Source of the DNA: Candidatus Fermentibacterota bacterium
GTDB lineage: Bacteria > Fermentibacterota > Fermentibacteria > Fermentibacterales > JCC-6
Length of the DNA: 64,000 bases
Direction of reading: 5' to 3'
NCBI GenBank assembly: GCA_014728175.1
Contig: WJMA01000054.1
Span: 1-64,000, forward strand
Each line of letters begins with the position of its first letter. Position 1 is the stretch's first letter. This document shows, in pieces, positions 37,713 through 47,326 of this stretch. Under the pieces are notes generated by a model, which was not told the DNA's origin, searched no databases, and worked only from the letters and a program-made list of their open reading frames with translations. A program made the translations under genes and the position numbers.

Positions 37713-40592
37713 ATGCCCTTTCAGCACACTTTGGTTCCAACCCTGTGTGGAGGTTGGTTGTTGCTCGCGGCTTTCGTGGCGATGCTACTGGCCATCGAGA
37801 CAGCTCAGCCCACATGGGAGATCGACATCCAGGCGACACCGGTTGGGGGTCCCCTTCTCGCTCCCCTTTCCAGCGGAGGTATGGTCACCTTCATACCTCT
37901 GGGAGATAGAGGATTAGGTGGTTGGGACGAGAACGGCGCTCCCCTGGAGGGATTTCCCCTGTCGGCGGGCGTCGGTGTCAACTGCAGGCCGGCCGTACTT
38001 ACCCGGGACGGCGGTTCAGCCCTCCTATGCTACGCGGACAAGAGCGGCTATTTGCATCTTTCGGAAACGACGGGCCGGGAGCTACCCGGCTGGCCGGTAG
38101 ATCTCGGTGCACCTCCGGTCACCGGTGTATCCGTCCTGGACCTGGATGAGGACGGCCGTTTCGAGATATCCCTGGGAACCAGCGATTCCAGGGTCCATTT
38201 GCTGGACGAGTCCGGACGCGAGCTGTCGGGTTGGCCCCTGGAGCTCGAAGGTAACCTTCTATGGCATCCTGTGGAGGCGATTCTGGGGGGCGAGGAGGGA
38301 AGGGGTCTGGTTCTCTCCCTGGCCAACTGCTACATCTACCTGGTGAGCAAGGAGGGGCGGGTACTGCCGGGATGGCCCGTAAATGTGGGCTTCGCCGCCG
38401 GCTGCAATCCCGTTGCCACCGATGTGGATGCCAACGGATTGACGGACGTGGTCTTTGCCGCCCAGAACCGAAGGGTCTACGCAGTCGACGTTATGGGCGA
38501 TCAGGTCGACAACTGGCCCTTCATTATGGACGACCGTCCCGTGAGGGGCTCGGTCGCCATAGGCCCTCTGGGGACCGGAATGTCCCTCCCGCAGGTGGCT
38601 CTTGCTACCCGCGACAGCCTGGTGTACCTGTTGAACAACGACGCCAGCCTGGCCGGCACTTGGCGGTGGCCCAACAGGCCCTCTGGTCAACCCACCTCAC
38701 CCATCATAGTCAACACCGGTCGAAGCAGAGGCGTTTTGGTGGGGTGTGACGACGGATACGTCTACTGTTGGGATGACGAGGGCAGGACGGTGGACGGTTT
38801 CCCCCTAGAGCACTGTCAGAAGATATTGCACTCTCCCGCGGCGGGAGACGTCACGGGAGACGGCAACCTGGAGGTGGTCGTGGTGGGGATGCACGGGTTG
38901 CTCAAGGCCTACAGTATCTCCGACAGCGGCTCCAGGCCCGGCCCCTGGCCGCAGTTGCTCTCCGACCATCGCAACAGCGGGAACTACGGTGCCACTTACC
39001 TACCCACTGCCCTACCCGGGGAGGTGACTGGAGAACAGAGCGGCCGGGTGAAGATCGGGTTCAGCGTAGAGGGCGGCAACTACGATGATCTGATAGTCGC
39101 CTACTCCATCGACGCGGGTTACGGCTGGAACCCGACCTCCAACTATACGCTGCAAGGAGATACCCTGATCTGGGACACCGGGGAGGATCTCTCCTCGGCA
39201 GACCTACCGGAGTGCAAGGTCAGAGTAACGCCCGTATCGGGCGATGAGCCGGGCATAGCCGGCACGACCAACATATTCCGGGTGGACAACAACGTACCTC
39301 CCACGCTCTACCTGGAGCAACCCGAGAGACTGGAAGATGGTCGGTACAGGATCTACTACGCGGTGGAGGACCCGGAGGCGGATATAATCCAGCTTCAGGC
39401 GCAATACTCCACGCCCGGCGGGATCTGGCGCAACGCCGATCTGTCAGGCAGTACCTTGGAGATAGAGCCATGGCTGTACGGGGAACCCGTCACCTGGATC
39501 CCCGGAGACGACGCGCTGGACCTGCCGCCCGACAGTCTATCCCTGCGGGTACGGGCGGCCGACTCGGACCCCGGACCATGGGACGTCCTGGAAACCCTTT
39601 CCGGGCAGGCGGGGCGCAGACTAACCGGGCAGATTCTTCCTCCCACGTCCGAGGTGGGAGGAATGGTTACCCTGGGCGTCAGGCTGACCGACCCGGGGGA
39701 CGATACCCTGGAGGTCAGCTACCAGTACTCGGTGGATGGCGGGGAAACCTGGAAGCCGGCCACGGTTACCGAACCGGAGGCGGGAGCACCCAGAACGTAC
39801 GACTTCGAGATCGTCTGGAACTCCGAGCGTGACGAGCCGGGCGTGGACCTGACCGACGTTCGCTTCCGGGCCATACCCGAAGACTTCGCCCGGGGAGTGG
39901 CGGTTCCCTCCTCCCCGTTCAGCGTCGACAACAACATCTCTCCCCGTATACGGGTGAAGTCCCCCGAAAGGTTCGACGTATTCCGCGGTCTGGTCCCGGT
40001 CAGATTCGAGGCATCCGACCGGGAGGGCGATGACCTGTGGATGGCCGTTGAGTACAGGTTGCACGGAAGCGAGCAATGGCTGGCCGCCGAGGGCTTGCGC
40101 AGCAGCGGGCCCTATCCGGAGCCTTCGTACGAATCGGTGGTGGATTGGAACAGCAGCGTCGACCTGCCCGGCGCTCGTGAGGTGGAGATAGACATGAGAT
40201 TCCTGGCCATCGACGGCGACACCACCCGGTCTCGGGTGATAGGTCCCATAGTTCTCAGGAACAACTCCCTCCCCGCCGTTCTTCAGGCGTCGGTGGCCGA
40301 AGTAGATCGAATCGGGGGGACGGTGGAGGTGGTCTTCGAGCTGGGAGACCCCGAGCAGAGGACCATCGACCTGGTCGCAGCCTACAGCACGGACAACGGC
40401 AGGACCTGGCAACCGGCCGACGTCTCGGGTAATCTCCGCGGTTTGGCAGGCAGGAGCTACCAGGGCTCTCTACTGTGGCGGTACGGGTCCCACCTGGGCA
40501 GGGGGGTCAGCTCGGCGTGGTTGAGGTTGACACCGGACGCCGGATCGGTGATCGGGTCGCCCCGAACGCTGGAGCTCTCCGACCTTAGGTAG
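37713..40592 (+). CDS. Large secreted FG-GAP/PQQ-like beta-propeller protein
   Basis: N-terminal signal; repeated GWP blocks (LPGWPVDLGAPPVTGVSVLDLDEDGRFEISLGTSDSRVHLLDESGRELSGWPLEL) then Ig-like repeats (VDNNVPPTLYL, VSYQYSVDGGETWKPATV). Confidence 0.8.
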   Translation: MPFQHTLVPTLCGGWLLLAAFVAMLLAIETAQPTWEIDIQATPVGGPLLAPLSSGGMVTFIPLGDRGLGGWDENGAPLEGFPLSAGVGVNCRPAVLTRDGGSALLCYADKSGYLHLSETTGRELPGWPVDLGAPPVTGVSVLDLDEDGRFEISLGTSDSRVHLLDESGRELSGWPLELEGNLLWHPVEAILGGEEGRGLVLSLANCYIYLVSKEGRVLPGWPVNVGFAAGCNPVATDVDANGLTDVVFAAQNRRVYAVDVMGDQVDNWPFIMDDRPVRGSVAIGPLGTGMSLPQVALATRDSLVYLLNNDASLAGTWRWPNRPSGQPTSPIIVNTGRSRGVLVGCDDGYVYCWDDEGRTVDGFPLEHCQKILHSPAAGDVTGDGNLEVVVVGMHGLLKAYSISDSGSRPGPWPQLLSDHRNSGNYGATYLPTALPGEVTGEQSGRVKIGFSVEGGNYDDLIVAYSIDAGYGWNPTSNYTLQGDTLIWDTGEDLSSADLPECKVRVTPVSGDEPGIAGTTNIFRVDNNVPPTLYLEQPERLEDGRYRIYYAVEDPEADIIQLQAQYSTPGGIWRNADLSGSTLEIEPWLYGEPVTWIPGDDALDLPPDSLSLRVRAADSDPGPWDVLETLSGQAGRRLTGQILPPTSEVGGMVTLGVRLTDPGDDTLEVSYQYSVDGGETWKPATVTEPEAGAPRTYDFEIVWNSERDEPGVDLTDVRFRAIPEDFARGVAVPSSPFSVDNNISPRIRVKSPERFDVFRGLVPVRFEASDREGDDLWMAVEYRLHGSEQWLAAEGLRSSGPYPEPSYESVVDWNSSVDLPGAREVEIDMRFLAIDGDTTRSRVIGPIVLRNNSLPAVLQASVAEVDRIGGTVEVVFELGDPEQRTIDLVAAYSTDNGRTWQPADVSGNLRGLAGRSYQGSLLWRYGSHLGRGVSSAWLRLTPDAGSVIGSPRTLELSDLR

Positions 40593-40595
40593 AGC

Positions 40596-41924
40596 TCATT
40601 CTCCCCCACCGGCCAGCTCGGACTTGCCGCCCGTGCGCATGAGGGTCAGCGGCGCCACCCCCCTGGCCCCAGAAGCCATCCTGCCCGCCAGCCCTCTGAT
40701 GTCCCATTGGGCGGCGGCGTCTTCCCTCAGACGGGAGAAGTGGTACAGCTCTCGGGCATTCATCTCCACCACCACCCGTCGGCGGTGCGCGTTGGTCAAG
40801 GCGTAGGCCCCCACCGGATGCCCGGCAAGCTCCCACAGCTCCGCAGATGAGGCTTCCGCCCGCCGAAGCATGTCTTCCAGGCCGGACGAGACGAAACTGG
40901 GCGGAACGGTGATCCCGGCGGAAGGCTCGTACCTGGAAACCAGAAGGGTACACATCCTGTGCCTTTTCAGCTGGGCGTAGGCGGTGGCCGAGAGACAGAG
41001 ATCGAACGTGTACCGAGCCAGCTCCCACTCCCTGGGGGGAAGATCGTGGGGGCCCAACGAGTCCAGAATAATTGCGAACATGCCTCGTGCATCGGCGGCA
41101 TCGAGCTTCCGCCACCTGTCCCTGCACCGCTCCAGGCTGCCGCCTTCCCGGGAGCGCACCAGCAGAGGTCCCACCACCCCGTCATCGTCCGCCCTGACCA
41201 GCTCCACCTCGTCGGCGAGCGACTTCCCGGCCGGCGGATGGCTCCATGACATCCGATCGACCTCCGTAGGATCCAGGTGCCTTAGAAGGGAGGGCGTCAC
41301 CTCTCTGGCCGCATTCAGCAACCCTTCCGAGAGTGCTCTCGCCTCCCCCAGAGGGTGCCCGGAGAGCTTGCGTATCATGTGCTCCAGCTCTCTGGCGTTG
41401 AGGGACATGCCCATCTGGCAGGTAGTGGCGAGGGGAAGCAGGTATCTGGCGTCCTCCTTGGCCCTTCCCTCCGAAAGACCATCGTCCAGGAGCTTTTCCA
41501 TCGCAGACCCGTAGAGCTCGAACAACCGTCGGACGTGCCGGGAGAACGGCTCGGCCAACTCCGTTTCTTCCAACTCGGGAGGAACCGCCCAATCCTCGGC
41601 CATCCTGACGTAACGCTGCGACTTCTCGGTAAAGCTGGCCAGCCGGAAGGACTGCAGAGCCTCCCCCACCAACCTGCTCAATCCCAGAACGTCGAAGTTG
41701 AAGAAGGCGTGCTCAGCGACCGACCCGTGTCCGTAGTCGAAGACTATCCTCCGGTTGGAGGACCTGGCTGCCCCCAGGTCGGAGGCCGCCTGGGCCCGAA
41801 GCTCCCCCACCGGTCTGGGGTCTCGGCTGATCCTAGCGTAGGCCGCGGATATGGTTTCCGGGGTGTCGCAACCGTGCTCCATGTCCGTATTGTAGCCGGC
41901 CAGCCTAACCTTCACCTCACTCAC
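40596..41924 (-). CDS. ThyX-like protein with two ThyX-type halves
   Basis: N half FDYGHGSVAEHAFFNFDVLGLSRLVGEALQSFRLASFTEKSQRY; C half FDLCLSATAYAQLKRHRMCTLLVSRYEPSAGITVPP. GTG start overlaps the upstream TGA. Confidence 0.75.
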   Translation of the reverse strand: MSEVKVRLAGYNTDMEHGCDTPETISAAYARISRDPRPVGELRAQAASDLGAARSSNRRIVFDYGHGSVAEHAFFNFDVLGLSRLVGEALQSFRLASFTEKSQRYVRMAEDWAVPPELEETELAEPFSRHVRRLFELYGSAMEKLLDDGLSEGRAKEDARYLLPLATTCQMGMSLNARELEHMIRKLSGHPLGEARALSEGLLNAAREVTPSLLRHLDPTEVDRMSWSHPPAGKSLADEVELVRADDDGVVGPLLVRSREGGSLERCRDRWRKLDAADARGMFAIILDSLGPHDLPPREWELARYTFDLCLSATAYAQLKRHRMCTLLVSRYEPSAGITVPPSFVSSGLEDMLRRAEASSAELWELAGHPVGAYALTNAHRRRVVVEMNARELYHFSRLREDAAAQWDIRGLAGRMASGARGVAPLTLMRTGGKSELAGGGE

Positions 41925-43102
41925 CTTCTCCCTCCCGACCCGGCGCACCCGGCCAGGGCTTTCGCCAGGGGATGCTCGAAGGGCAACCGCTCGAAGAGCA
42001 GCCGGGAGAGCTCTCTTAGGGCCGGTACGTCGGCGGGAGCCGACAGGGCATGCAGCGCGATCCCCAAGAACCTGGAAACGTCGAGAACGTAAGGGAGCAG
42101 GTCGTAACCCCCGCTCAGGTGGGGAAGCCGGTCCTGAAGCTCTCTCAGGTTCCCGCGCATCTTCCGCAGCCGCTCCGGAAGGCCGCGGGGAACCTCTCCG
42201 GTAATGGCTCCCACCATCTCTTCCAGCAGGCTCTCACCACCCGGACCGCATTCCCAGGGAAGGTAGTGGAACATCCTCAGCACCCTCCAGCCTTCTTCAT
42301 GCCCCTCGAACTCTGGCGGGGCGGCGGCCGCAGCTCCACACTCGGCAAGCATGGAGTAAACGGCATGAAGCGCAACCGGAAAGCACGACGAGGGGTTCAA
42401 CAGGTAGCCGTACCCTTCGCTTATCCTCCCCCGGACGTCTCCCATGTATATTCTGCGCAGGCAGTAGTCGTCGGCCAGGAGGTTGTCCCACGCGGCTACC
42501 CGGTGGCCCAGCAGCCTCTCTCCGTATTCCATGTCGGCAGGACCCAGGCTTCTGGAAACCACCTCCCCGCCCGTCCACAGCAGGGTCGCTTCCTCGGGTA
42601 TCGCCCCGGACAGCTCCTCCGTATAGCCCTCGTCCAGTTGCTTTTGGAACTCCGCGCAGTACACGGACGGACATACCAGAAGCGGCAGGTCGAAACGCTC
42701 CCCCATCCTCACCACCAGCCCGGACTGCGTTCCGGCAAGTTCGGGCCGCAGGGGCTCATCCAGGTCATCGAACAGCAGGGCGAGTCCTCCGGCCCCCTCT
42801 CTTACCGCCCTTTCGGCTTTACTTAGAACCCGGCGGTGATCATTGTTGCCGAAGCCCAACGGGCTGATCCCGAAGATGAATCTCACTCCAAGATCCGCCG
42901 AGCGGGCGATAGCTTCGGCTATGCTTTTCCATTGCCCGTCGGGATATGGCCGGCGCCATCGGATCCTGTGCCAGGGGTCGTTCTTCGGGGCGTACAGGTA
43001 AGCGGCATCGTCGAACCCGGAGATGGACTCGATCAGCCTCAGTCGCTGGTCGGGATCGAAGGGCTTGCCATAAAAGCCTTCTACAATACCCCTTAGAGCC
43101 AT
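41921..43102 (-). CDS. GH84-like beta-N-acetylglucosaminidase
   Basis: RGIVEGFYGKPFD; YLYAPKNDPWHRIRWRRPYP; LLFDDLDEP catalytic acid pair. Confidence 0.85.
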   Translation of the reverse strand: MALRGIVEGFYGKPFDPDQRLRLIESISGFDDAAYLYAPKNDPWHRIRWRRPYPDGQWKSIAEAIARSADLGVRFIFGISPLGFGNNDHRRVLSKAERAVREGAGGLALLFDDLDEPLRPELAGTQSGLVVRMGERFDLPLLVCPSVYCAEFQKQLDEGYTEELSGAIPEEATLLWTGGEVVSRSLGPADMEYGERLLGHRVAAWDNLLADDYCLRRIYMGDVRGRISEGYGYLLNPSSCFPVALHAVYSMLAECGAAAAAPPEFEGHEEGWRVLRMFHYLPWECGPGGESLLEEMVGAITGEVPRGLPERLRKMRGNLRELQDRLPHLSGGYDLLPYVLDVSRFLGIALHALSAPADVPALRELSRLLFERLPFEHPLAKALAGCAGSGGRR

Positions 43103-43212
43103 CTCAACCAATCCGGGACGGTTTTTGTTGACTTGCAGAACGAGGTTACCTAGCTTCCTGCCCAAATCGATGATCGAATGTGGACGATTTTCAAATATGG
43201 AGGTTTTACGGG

Positions 43213-44925
43213 ATGGCAGCCAGGATCGTTGAGTGCGTTCCCAACATATCCGAAGGTAGAGATCAGAGCATAATAGACGAAGTGGTGAAGGCCGCCGACT
43301 CGATCGACGGAACCATGATTCTGGACGTCGACCCCGGGGCCGCGACCAACAGGACGGTAATCACCTTCGCAGGCGACCCCGACTCGGTAAGGGATTCCGC
43401 CTTCCTTCTGATAAAGGCCGCTTCCGAGCTGATCGACATGAGAGAGCACAGCGGAGAGCATCCCCGGCACGGCGCCACCGACGTATGCCCCTTCGTCCCC
43501 GTCTCCGGGGTAAGCATGGACGAATGCGTGCAGCTGGCCAAAGAGCTGGGAGAACGGGTGGGAGAGGAGCTCTCTCTACCGGTCTATCTCTACGAGAAGG
43601 CGGCGACCAAGCCGGAGTGGGAGAAGCTGCCCAACATCCGCGAGGGTGAGTACGAGGCGCTTCCCGACAAGCTGGGCAAGAAGGAGTGGAAGCCCGATTT
43701 CGGCCCCAACGAATGGAACGACCTGGCGGCCCGCACCGGCGTGGTAACCATAGGCGCCCGGAACTTCCTGATAGCCTACAACGTGAACATCAACAGCAAG
43801 GACAAGTCCTTGGCCAGGGACGTCGGCCTCACCATCAGGGACAAGGGCAGGGTCAGGCGAACCCCCAAATGGAAATTCGTGCGGGACGAGGACGGCAACA
43901 AGGTCCGCCAGCCGGGAAGGCTGGAGTGTTGCAAGGCTACCGGATGGTTCATAGACGAGTACGACACCGCCCAGGTTACCATGAACCTTACCGACATCTC
44001 GGTCACCCCTCTCCACATCGCATACGAGGTGACCAAGGAGGAGGTGGAGAAGCTGGGCGCCAGGGTAACCGGGTCCGAGGTGGTCGGCCTGGTTCCCCTC
44101 TCCTCGATGCTGGAGGCCGGCAGGTACTACCTGGAGAAGCAGAACGAGGCTTTGATGGGCCTGGGAAAGATGGCCAAGACCACGGGTGTCCCGGAGAAAG
44201 AGCTGGTGGAGATCGCCATTCGATCCATGGGGCTGAGGGAGGTCGCCCCCTTCAACCCGGAGGAGAAGATCATAGAGTACATGGTGGCGGACAAATCCGT
44301 GGACCTGTCCGGAATGACCTGCCAAGACTTCGTGGACGAGCTGTCCGTAGACTCTCCGGCTCCGGGCGGGGGATCTGCCGCCGCCCTGATCGGCTCGATA
44401 GCCGCGGCCCTGGACTCGATGGTGGTCAACCTGACCGTAAGGAAGAGGAACTTCCGCGATAGTTGGCCCGAGATGCTGGAGCTCGCACCCCGGGCCCAGG
44501 AGATAAAGGAGGCGCTGGTCGACGCGATCGACGAGGATACCAGGGCTTTCAACAGGATGGTGGCCGCCATGAGGCAGGACTCGGGGGTGCAGGAGGCCAT
44601 CAAGGGAGCCATAGAGGTCCCCCTGGGCGTTCTGAGGAACTGCCCCGAGATCTGTCGGATGGCCGCCGTGCTGGAAGAGAAGGGCTTCCAGGATTCGGTC
44701 TCCGACGCCGGAGTGGCAGCGGCGGCGGCCCGGGCGGCGGCAGTAGGAGCTTACTACAACGTAATCATCAACCTGGAGAGCATAGAGGACGAGAACTACA
44801 GCAAAGCCACCATGGAGAAGGCGGAGGAGATGCTTCGTGAGGTTGAGCAGGCATCTGGGGAGGTGTTCGAAAAGGTCCGGAAAAAGCTTCTGAGCAAGGT
44901 GGAGGGAGCAGAGACCAATGATTGA
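43213..44925 (+). CDS. ftcD: Bifunctional glutamate formimidoyltransferase/formimidoyltetrahydrofolate cyclodeaminase
   Basis: RIVECVPNISEGRDQSIIDEVV; HPRHGATDVCPFVPV; C-terminal cyclodeaminase region DELSVDSPAPGGGSAAALIGSIAAAL. Confidence 0.95.
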   Translation: MAARIVECVPNISEGRDQSIIDEVVKAADSIDGTMILDVDPGAATNRTVITFAGDPDSVRDSAFLLIKAASELIDMREHSGEHPRHGATDVCPFVPVSGVSMDECVQLAKELGERVGEELSLPVYLYEKAATKPEWEKLPNIREGEYEALPDKLGKKEWKPDFGPNEWNDLAARTGVVTIGARNFLIAYNVNINSKDKSLARDVGLTIRDKGRVRRTPKWKFVRDEDGNKVRQPGRLECCKATGWFIDEYDTAQVTMNLTDISVTPLHIAYEVTKEEVEKLGARVTGSEVVGLVPLSSMLEAGRYYLEKQNEALMGLGKMAKTTGVPEKELVEIAIRSMGLREVAPFNPEEKIIEYMVADKSVDLSGMTCQDFVDELSVDSPAPGGGSAAALIGSIAAALDSMVVNLTVRKRNFRDSWPEMLELAPRAQEIKEALVDAIDEDTRAFNRMVAAMRQDSGVQEAIKGAIEVPLGVLRNCPEICRMAAVLEEKGFQDSVSDAGVAAAAARAAAVGAYYNVIINLESIEDENYSKATMEKAEEMLREVEQASGEVFEKVRKKLLSKVEGAETND

Positions 44926-46837
44926 TCGTTCCCTGTTCCGACCCGAGGAGCTATCCGAAGAGGCAGCCGGAGAGCTAGATGAGCTCTGCCGCCTGGGACG
45001 AGGAGACGTATTGAGGATGACCACCCTGGCCGGAAGCGGCCATCCGGGCGGGTCGATGTCCTCCATCGAGATATTCGCCCTGCTCTGGACTCAGGCCAAC
45101 GTGGACCCGAGCAGACCCCTGATGAAGGACAGGGACCGGATCGTGGTCAGCCATGGACACACCAGCCCGGGAGTCTACTCCATCCTGGGCAGGCTGGGCT
45201 TCTTCGACCTGCGGGAAGCGGTGGTCACCTTCAGGAAGGCCGGAAGCCCTTTCGAGGGGCACATCGAGCGCTCCGTGCCGGGCGTGGAGATGACCACCGG
45301 CAACCTGGGTCAAGGCATAAGCAGTGCATGCGGAATGGCTCTGGCCGATAGGGTCAACGGCCTGGGCAATCATGTGTGGGTGGTCAGCGGCGACGGAGAG
45401 AACGAAAAGGGCCAGGTGTCGGAGGCCAGGCGCTTCGCCAAGAAGTACCGGCTGGGAAACCTTACCGTGGTGGTGGACCTCAACGGGTTGCAGATAACAG
45501 GCGCCACCGACGAGGTGATGCCCTTCGACATCGCCGCGGAGTACGAAGCGGCGGGATGGAAGGTGATCGAGGTCGATGGACACCACCTCGGGCAGCTCTA
45601 CAGGGCCCTCAAGCCACCACGAGATACCACGACCCCCAGAGTCGTATTGGCCCGGACGGTGATGGGTAAGGGGGTATCCTTCATGGAGAACGACGAGACC
45701 TACCATGGGAAGGCCCTTAGCAGAGATCAGGCCTCGCAGGCCCTCTCCGAGCTGGGACTTGAGGACGATCTGGACAGCCTGGCCCGGGAGAGAGACGACT
45801 GGACCGAGTTCACCCCGTACGAGGTCCCGCCCACGTTCGAATTGATGAAAGAGCCCCAACGGCCGAGGGACTACGGGGCGGACCATTTGGGCGACAATCG
45901 CGGTGCCTGGGGCAACGCCCTGTTGGATCTTTGTGAGGCCAATCCAGACTCGCTGCCTTTGGTTTTCGACTGCGACCTGACCGGCTCGGTCAGAACCTCC
46001 ACCTTCGCCAGGGAGAACTCGGACCACTTCGTTCAATGCGGCATAATGGAGCACCATGCCGCTTCCGCGGCCGGTGGGGCGTCCCTCGCGGACGTACCCG
46101 TATTCTGGGCGGACTTCGGCGTATTCGCCGCCGATGAAACCTTCAACCAGCACCGGCTGAACGACATCAACCTGACCAACCTGAAGGTAATTGCGACCCA
46201 CTGCGGGTTGGACGTGGGGCAGGACGGCAAGACCCACCACTGCGTCCAGTACCTGGGACTGCTGGCCAACCTTAGGCACTACACAGCTTTCGTACCGGCC
46301 GACCCCAACCAGACCGACCGGGCCGTAAGGTACGCCGCCGCCAACCCCGGCAATTTTTTCTTAGCCATGGGGAGAGCGAAGACGCCCGTAATCACCCGGG
46401 AGGACGGCACTCCCTTCTTCGGAGGGAGCTATTCCTTCGATCCCTTTACACCGAATCTCCTCAGGGAGGGTACGGACGTAGTCATTCTTACCATGGGGGG
46501 AATGTGCCACCGGGCCCTGGAGGTGAGAACGCTGCTTCGGTCGAAGGGGATAAGTACGGCCGTCTACTCGGTGCACGCTCCGCTGGACATCCCCGCAGGT
46601 TTCGCGGGCGAGCTGGAAGGGTACGACCTGGTCGTATCCTACGAGGACCACCATTCGGAAACGGGGCTGGGATGCAGAGTATCGCTGGCCGCATCCTCGG
46701 AGAACGTCCAGTTGAGGCTCTTGCGGTTGGGAGTGACTGACTACGGTCTTTCGGGTGCTCCGGACGACCTCTACCGGCTGCAGGGCCTTACCCCGAACCG
46801 GGCGGCGGCGGAAATAGAAGAAGTGCTCAGCTCTTGA
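44918..46837 (+). CDS. tkt: Transketolase (full length)
   Basis: TLAGSGHPGGSMSSIEIF; VVSHGHTSPGVYS; TGNLGQGISSACGMAL; C-terminal pyrimidine-binding and transketolase-C regions. Confidence 0.93.
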   Translation: MIDRSLFRPEELSEEAAGELDELCRLGRGDVLRMTTLAGSGHPGGSMSSIEIFALLWTQANVDPSRPLMKDRDRIVVSHGHTSPGVYSILGRLGFFDLREAVVTFRKAGSPFEGHIERSVPGVEMTTGNLGQGISSACGMALADRVNGLGNHVWVVSGDGENEKGQVSEARRFAKKYRLGNLTVVVDLNGLQITGATDEVMPFDIAAEYEAAGWKVIEVDGHHLGQLYRALKPPRDTTTPRVVLARTVMGKGVSFMENDETYHGKALSRDQASQALSELGLEDDLDSLARERDDWTEFTPYEVPPTFELMKEPQRPRDYGADHLGDNRGAWGNALLDLCEANPDSLPLVFDCDLTGSVRTSTFARENSDHFVQCGIMEHHAASAAGGASLADVPVFWADFGVFAADETFNQHRLNDINLTNLKVIATHCGLDVGQDGKTHHCVQYLGLLANLRHYTAFVPADPNQTDRAVRYAAANPGNFFLAMGRAKTPVITREDGTPFFGGSYSFDPFTPNLLREGTDVVILTMGGMCHRALEVRTLLRSKGISTAVYSVHAPLDIPAGFAGELEGYDLVVSYEDHHSETGLGCRVSLAASSENVQLRLLRLGVTDYGLSGAPDDLYRLQGLTPNRAAAEIEEVLSS

Positions 46838-47182
46838 GAAAGCCCAGGATCATCCTGCAGTAGGTGGTTCGGCCTGACAGGAGTTCCCAGAAGCCGGCCA
46901 TGAACTTGTCGTCTTCCGACAGCCGACGCAAACCTCCCGTCCCCGGGGAAAGATCCATCCGTACCCCCAATCCACCATTCCGAAGTGGATCTGAAGCCCG
47001 TGCTCCATGCGGGGAGAATCCGGAACGAAGGCTTCGATACCGATACCCGGATCGCTCAGGGGATTGCCGGTCAACCTTCTCCGAACCAGGCTTCCGGCTC
47101 CGTCGGCTCCGGCCTCCGCCAGCCTCCAGGCGCAGCTGGACCCCGCAGGGCCGGCTCCACAGACCGCAGCGTCATAGACGAC
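46827..47182 (-). pseudogene. Decayed geranylgeranyl-reductase-like FAD protein
   Basis: FAD motif YDAAVCGAGPAGSSCAWRLAEAGA joined directly to late-family MEHGLQIHFGMVDWGYGWIFPRG; alternate frame supplies the tail GGLRRLSEDDKFMAGFWELLSGRTTYCRMILGFLKS*. Confidence 0.7.
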
Positions 47183-47326
47183 AGGGCGGATGCTCGCCCC
47201 CCTCCCGAGGTCGTTGTTGTATATTTGCCCGACGTCGGGCAGGGGGAACATTGTTCCAATCCAAGACCTGTACAAGTGTCAACGCCATAGGTAGAGCCTT
47301 GGAAACCGGAAGGGAGCGGATCCTAC

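Noticed and set aside
43576-45066. 496-aa reverse ORF opposite FTCD/transketolase
   Set aside because: Antisense shadow of two well-supported enzymes.
44975-46279. 434-aa reverse ORF opposite transketolase
   Set aside because: Antisense shadow; no recognisable motifs.
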